From CAZCYE01 sp964502775 (GTDB taxonomy: Bacteria > Actinomycetota > Acidimicrobiia > IMCC26256 > PALSA-555), in contig CAZCYE010000075.1 of assembly GCA_964502775.1 (NCBI GenBank), positions 1 to 7,671 on the forward strand: a stretch of 7,671 nucleotides of DNA. The letters are read 5' to 3'. Of this stretch, positions 4,555 to 7,671 are shown one piece after another. How positions within the stretch are numbered: the first letter of the stretch is position 1; each line of letters opens with the position of its first letter. Position numbers and translations under genes: made by a program. Under the pieces are notes generated by a model. The model had not been told where the DNA came from and made no database searches. It saw nothing but the letters and a program-made list of their open reading frames with translations.

Positions 4555-5795
4555 ACCACCGCACGGCCGCGGTCGATCTGCTCGAGCGCATGACGGTCTC
4601 CGCGCCCAGCCTCACCAAGGCGCTCCACGCCCTGGTCGAGCGCGAGCACCTCTCCGAGGCGGTGCTGCTGTCCACGTGCAACCGCACCGAGATCTACGCC
4701 CGCACCACCCTCTTCCATCCCGGGGTGGACGACGCCCGTCAGTTCCTGGCCGAGCTCTCGGGTCTCGATCCGGATCGGCTGGCCGAGTGCCTGTACACGT
4801 ACCACGACGATGCGGCGGTCGCTCACCTGTTCGGCGTGGCCGCCGGCCTCGACTCGATGATCACGGGCGAGGGCGAGATCCTCGGCCAGGTCCGCGAGGC
4901 CTGGCAGGCGGCCGAGCGCGAGGGCACCACCGGGCCGTCGCTGTCGCGGGCGTTCCGCCAGTCCGTGGAGGTCGGCAAGCGCGCCCGCACCGAGACGGGG
5001 ATCAGCCGCCATGCGGTCTCCATCTCGTCGGCCGCGGTGGCGCTGGCGGTCGAGCGGCTGGGCACCCTCGAGGGCCGGCGCGTCGTGCTGCTCGGCGCCG
5101 GCAAGGCCGGCGAGCAAATGGCGGTCGCGCTCTCCGGCGCGGGGGCCCGCGAGATCGTGATCGCCAACCGCGGCGAGGCGCGGGCACTCGCGCTCGCGCA
5201 GCGCGTCGGCGGACGCGCCATCGCGCTCGACGAGCTCCTCGACCATCTCGTGGAGAGCGACGTGCTGCTGTCGTCGACCGGCGCCCCGGGCGTGCTCATC
5301 GAGCGCTCCGACATCGAGCTCGTGATGACGCGCCGTGACGGCCGCGCCCTGCTCGTGGTGGACGTGGCCGTGCCCCGCGACGTCGACCCCGGCGTCGGTC
5401 AGGTGTTCGGGGTCACGCTGCTCGACATCGAGGCGCTGCGCGCCTACGGCGAGCACTCGCTCGCGCAGCGGCGCGCCGAGGTGGGCAAGGTGCGTGTGAT
5501 CATCACCGACGAGCTCGAGCGCTTTCGTGCCGAGACCTCGGCGCGAGAGGTGGCTCCGCTGATCACCACGCTGCGGGCGCGGGCCGATGCCTTGCGGCGT
5601 GCGGAGCTCGAACGGGTCGGAGCCCGGGGCCTGGACCCCGAGGCCCGCGCGCGGCTCGAGCAGGTGACCGAGCGGCTCGTCAACAAGCTGCTGCACGAGC
5701 CCACGGTGCGCGTGAAGGATGCGGCGGGCTCGGAGCGGGGCGAGGCGCTCGCCGACGCGCTCGCCGACCTGTTCGCTCTCGACGATCCGGAGTGA
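4530..5795 (+). CDS. hemA: Glutamyl-tRNA reductase
   Basis: A 421-residue enzyme for the first committed step of C5-pathway tetrapyrrole synthesis: NADPH-dependent reduction of glutamyl-tRNA(Glu) to glutamate-1-semialdehyde. The N-terminal catalytic domain opens with SLVVVGLNHRTAAVDLLER and holds LLSTCNRTEIYA (46-57) with the catalytic Cys50 that forms the thioester. GLDSMITGEGEILGQV (106-121) is the family signature. The NADPH-binding domain has VVLLGAGKAGEQMA (185-198) and VVDVAVPRDVDP (276-287). The C-terminal half (about 305-415) is the charged spinal helix and dimerisation domain, ending in LVNKLLHEPT. All key residues are present and length is normal. The GTG start at 4530 has AAGGAG at 4513-4518, 11 bases away, and gives the canonical N-terminus; it lies inside the end of the previous gene by 25 bases. 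The stop overlaps hemC as GTGA. Confidence 0.97.
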   Translation: MSLVVVGLNHRTAAVDLLERMTVSAPSLTKALHALVEREHLSEAVLLSTCNRTEIYARTTLFHPGVDDARQFLAELSGLDPDRLAECLYTYHDDAAVAHLFGVAAGLDSMITGEGEILGQVREAWQAAEREGTTGPSLSRAFRQSVEVGKRARTETGISRHAVSISSAAVALAVERLGTLEGRRVVLLGAGKAGEQMAVALSGAGAREIVIANRGEARALALAQRVGGRAIALDELLDHLVESDVLLSSTGAPGVLIERSDIELVMTRRDGRALLVVDVAVPRDVDPGVGQVFGVTLLDIEALRAYGEHSLAQRRAEVGKVRVIITDELERFRAETSAREVAPLITTLRARADALRRAELERVGARGLDPEARARLEQVTERLVNKLLHEPTVRVKDAAGSERGEALADALADLFALDDPE

Positions 5796-6676
5796 GCCGG
5801 CCCCTGCGCGTGGCCACCCGGGCCAGCGCATTGGCACGCTGGCAGGCCGAGCACGTGGTGGCCATGCTCGGCACCGAGGCCGAGCTCGTGCTCACCACCG
5901 CCACCGGTGACCGCAGCCCCGATCCTGTGCCCACCATGGTCGACCGCGGTGTGTTCGTGAAGGAGGTGCAGGAGGCGGTGCTCGCCGGGCGCGCGGATGT
6001 GGCCGTGCACTCGGCCAAGGACCTGCCCTCCGAGACCCCACCGGGGCTCCTCCTCGCCGCGTTCCCGGGCCGCGCCGATCCCCGCGACGCGCTCGTGGGT
6101 GCCACCCTGGCCGGGATCCCCACCGGGGGCCGGGTCGGAACGGGGTCCGTGCGCCGCCGGGCCCAGCTCGCCGGGTTGCGTCCCGATCTCAGCTTCCACG
6201 ATCTGCGCGGCAACATCGGGACGCGTCTCGATCGTGCCCCCGAGTTCGACGCCATCGTGGTGGCCGCCGCCGCGCTCGACCGGCTCGGCGAGGGCGACCG
6301 CGCCGCCGAACGGCTCGACCCCGCGATGATGCTCCCCCAGGTGGGCCAGGGCGCGCTGGCGGTGGAGTGCCGAGCCGACGACGACGCCACGGCTCGCCTG
6401 CTCGCGGGCATCGACGAGATCCCCACCCGCCGCGCGGTCGAGGCCGAGCGCGCCTTCCTCACGCTCCTCGGCGGTGGGTGCAACCTGCCCAGCGGCGCGC
6501 TCGCGCACACCGACGGTGACGACGTGGTGGTGGAGGCACTGCTCGCGTCGCTCGACGGCCGAGTGGTGTTGCGCGCGCTCGCCCGGGCTGGGGATCCCGG
6601 CGAGGCCGGGCGTGAGGTCGCCCGGGTGCTGCTCGACGAGCACGGCGGCCGCACGCTCCTGGAGGGTGTCGCGTGA
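5792..6676 (+). CDS. hemC: Hydroxymethylbilane synthase (porphobilinogen deaminase)
   Basis: A 294-residue cytoplasmic enzyme that joins four porphobilinogen units into the linear tetrapyrrole hydroxymethylbilane, built on a covalently bound dipyrromethane cofactor. Domain 1 has LRVATRASALARWQA (5-19) and VHSAKDLPS (72-80), where Asp77 corresponds to E. coli Asp84. Arg-rich substrate contacts follow in GTGSVRRRAQL (116-126) and LRGNIGTRLDR (138-148). LPQVGQGALAVECR (181-194) is a family signature. The cofactor-attachment cysteine is Cys230 in LLGGGCNLPSGALA. Domain 3 continues to the C-terminus. Length is slightly short but within the family range. The GTG start overlaps the hemA stop by 4 bases (GTGA), and its own stop overlaps the next gene the same way, so hemA, hemC and the fusion gene should be co-translated. 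Its product feeds the HemD domain of the next protein. Confidence 0.97.
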   Translation: MSRPLRVATRASALARWQAEHVVAMLGTEAELVLTTATGDRSPDPVPTMVDRGVFVKEVQEAVLAGRADVAVHSAKDLPSETPPGLLLAAFPGRADPRDALVGATLAGIPTGGRVGTGSVRRRAQLAGLRPDLSFHDLRGNIGTRLDRAPEFDAIVVAAAALDRLGEGDRAAERLDPAMMLPQVGQGALAVECRADDDATARLLAGIDEIPTRRAVEAERAFLTLLGGGCNLPSGALAHTDGDDVVVEALLASLDGRVVLRALARAGDPGEAGREVARVLLDEHGGRTLLEGVA

Positions 6677-7671
6677 CGGTGTATCTCGTAGGCGCCGGCC
6701 CCGGTGATCCCGGCCTGCTCACCGTGCGGGCCGCCGAGCTGCTCGCCCGGGCCGACGTGGTGGTGTTCGACCGCCTCGTGAGTCCCGCGGTGCTGGCCCG
6801 GGTCCGCCCCGGCGCCCAGCGCGTCTCGGTGGGCAAGGCGCCCGGTCACGTGGAGATGGCCCAGCCCGAGATCAATGCGCTGCTCGTGGAGGCCGGCCGG
6901 CGCGCGGAGGTGGTGGTGCGCCTCAAGGGTGGCGACCCGTTCGTGTTCGGCCGGGGCGGCGAGGAGGCCGAGGCCCTCGCGGCGGCCGGCGTCGACTTCG
7001 AGGTGGTGCCCGGCGTCACGAGCGCCGTCGCGGCCCCGGCGTACGCCGGCATCCCCGTGACGCATCGCGGGTTGGCCACGCACGTCACGGTGGTGACCGG
7101 TCACGAGGACCCCACCAAGCCCGACGCGCAGGTCGACTGGGACGCCCTGGCCCGAGCCGGGGGAACGCTGGTGATCCTCATGGGCGCGGGCACGATCGCC
7201 GACATCGCCGGGCGTCTCGTCGCGGGTGGACGCGACCCGCACACCCCGGTGGCCGCGGTGAGCCAGGGCACGCGCCCCGCGCAGCGCACCGTGCGCGCCA
7301 CGCTCGCCACCATCGCCGAGCACGCCGTAGCCGCGCCGGCCGCCATCGTGGTGGGTGAGGTGGCGGGGATGGACCTCGCATGGTTCGAGCGCCGCCCGCT
7401 GTTCGGGCGCACCGTGGTGGTCACCCGGGCGCGCGAGCAGGCGAGCGGGCTGCGCGCCCGCCTCGAGACGCTCGGCGCCGAGGTGCTCGAGGTGCCGGTG
7501 ATCGCCATCGAGCCGATCTCGTTCAAGCTCCCCGACCTCTCCAGCTTTGACTGGCTGGTGCTCACATCCGTCAATGGCGTCGCCGCGCTGTTCGATCGGG
7601 GCCTGGCGCCCGCCGGACTCGACGCGCGTGCGCTCGCCGGCGTGCAGGTCGCGGCCATCGGGCCCGGCACC
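6673..7671 (+). CDS. Fused uroporphyrinogen-III C-methyltransferase / uroporphyrinogen-III synthase (CobA-HemD), 3' partial
   Basis: The frame is open from GTG at 6673, overlapping the hemC stop as GTGA, to the right edge: 333 codons with no stop. Residues 1-240 form a complete SAM-dependent methyltransferase (SUMT) domain, with VYLVGAGPGDPGLLTVRA (3-20), VSVGKAPGH, VRLKGGDPFVFGRGGEE (82-98), VVPGVTSAVAAPAYAGIPVTHR (111-132) and the SAM-pocket ILMGAG (168-173). It converts uroporphyrinogen III to precorrin-2, the branch towards siroheme and cobalamin. From about 243 (PLFGRTVVVTRAREQASGLRARL) a HemD domain begins and reaches LTSVNGVAALFD (297-308), the TS-x-NGV signature of uroporphyrinogen-III synthase, which cyclises hydroxymethylbilane. 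It is cut at the window edge; about 150-170 more residues would be expected. This fusion is common in Actinobacteria (M. tuberculosis Rv0511) and Firmicutes. The SirC-type enzyme upstream uses the product of the first domain. Confidence 0.95.
   Translation, partial: MTVYLVGAGPGDPGLLTVRAAELLARADVVVFDRLVSPAVLARVRPGAQRVSVGKAPGHVEMAQPEINALLVEAGRRAEVVVRLKGGDPFVFGRGGEEAEALAAAGVDFEVVPGVTSAVAAPAYAGIPVTHRGLATHVTVVTGHEDPTKPDAQVDWDALARAGGTLVILMGAGTIADIAGRLVAGGRDPHTPVAAVSQGTRPAQRTVRATLATIAEHAVAAPAAIVVGEVAGMDLAWFERRPLFGRTVVVTRAREQASGLRARLETLGAEVLEVPVIAIEPISFKLPDLSSFDWLVLTSVNGVAALFDRGLAPAGLDARALAGVQVAAIGPGT

Noticed and set aside
4332..5837. 501-residue open frame on the minus strand across hemA
   Set aside because: Opposite-strand shadow of hemA in GC-rich DNA; the product is rich in His, Arg, Gly and Asp with no recognisable domain, while the + strand encodes a complete HemA.
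5680..7323. 547-residue open frame on the minus strand across hemC and cobA
   Set aside because: Low-complexity Arg/Ser/Pro/Ala product antisense to two clearly recognised genes.
1..7671. CRISPR arrays, tRNA or rRNA genes, insertion sequences, attachment sites
   Set aside because: No spaced direct repeats, cloverleaf or CCA-end pattern, transposase-like protein or terminal inverted repeats were recognised.

Overview
The window is about 7.7 kb of very GC-rich DNA with many GTG starts, 4-base stop/start overlaps and strong G/C third-position bias. Gene content and order point to an actinobacterium. A BldC-like DNA-binding gene and a rex-hemA-hemC-cobA/hemD cluster are typical of Actinomycetota. 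The protein sequences look more like Acidimicrobiia than Streptomyces or Mycobacterium, but that placement is an inference.

Left part (1-2085, + strand). A divergent protein of the actinobacterial 'phosphatase' family overlaps by 4 bases a short excisionase/BldC-type helix-turn-helix protein very similar to mycobacterial Rv0500A. About 100 bases later comes a SAM hydrolase of the DUF62 family, related to the SAM-dependent chlorinase/fluorinase. It appears to lack the histidine of the usual Asp-Arg-His triad. A 30-residue single-pass membrane peptide starts inside its stop codon (ATGA) and would be translationally coupled to it.

Middle part (2086-3120). A 133-base gap holds a sequence resembling a sigma-28/FliA-type promoter (CTCAAG-N15-GTCGATGC) and a perfect 10-base palindrome. 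A minus-strand gene encodes an unrecognised membrane protein with about seven transmembrane segments. The 125-base divergent region between it and rex carries a good Rex operator, TTGTGACTCCGTGCACAA, overlapping the probable -35 element of the rex promoter.

Right part (3121-7671, + strand). This is a tight operon for tetrapyrrole synthesis headed by its redox regulator: rex, a siroheme dehydrogenase (SirC type), hemA (glutamyl-tRNA reductase), hemC (hydroxymethylbilane synthase), and a fused uroporphyrinogen-III methyltransferase/synthase (CobA-HemD) that runs off the right edge. Together these enzymes carry glutamyl-tRNA towards uroporphyrinogen III and divert it to precorrin-2 and sirohydrochlorin. 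Rex, which releases DNA when NADH is high relative to NAD+, would tie the pathway to respiratory state. HemL and HemB are not in the window.

Most of the window is conserved housekeeping. The points most worth checking are the Rex operator shared with the divergent membrane gene, the altered SAM hydrolase with its coupled micropeptide, and the orphan sigma-28-like promoter.
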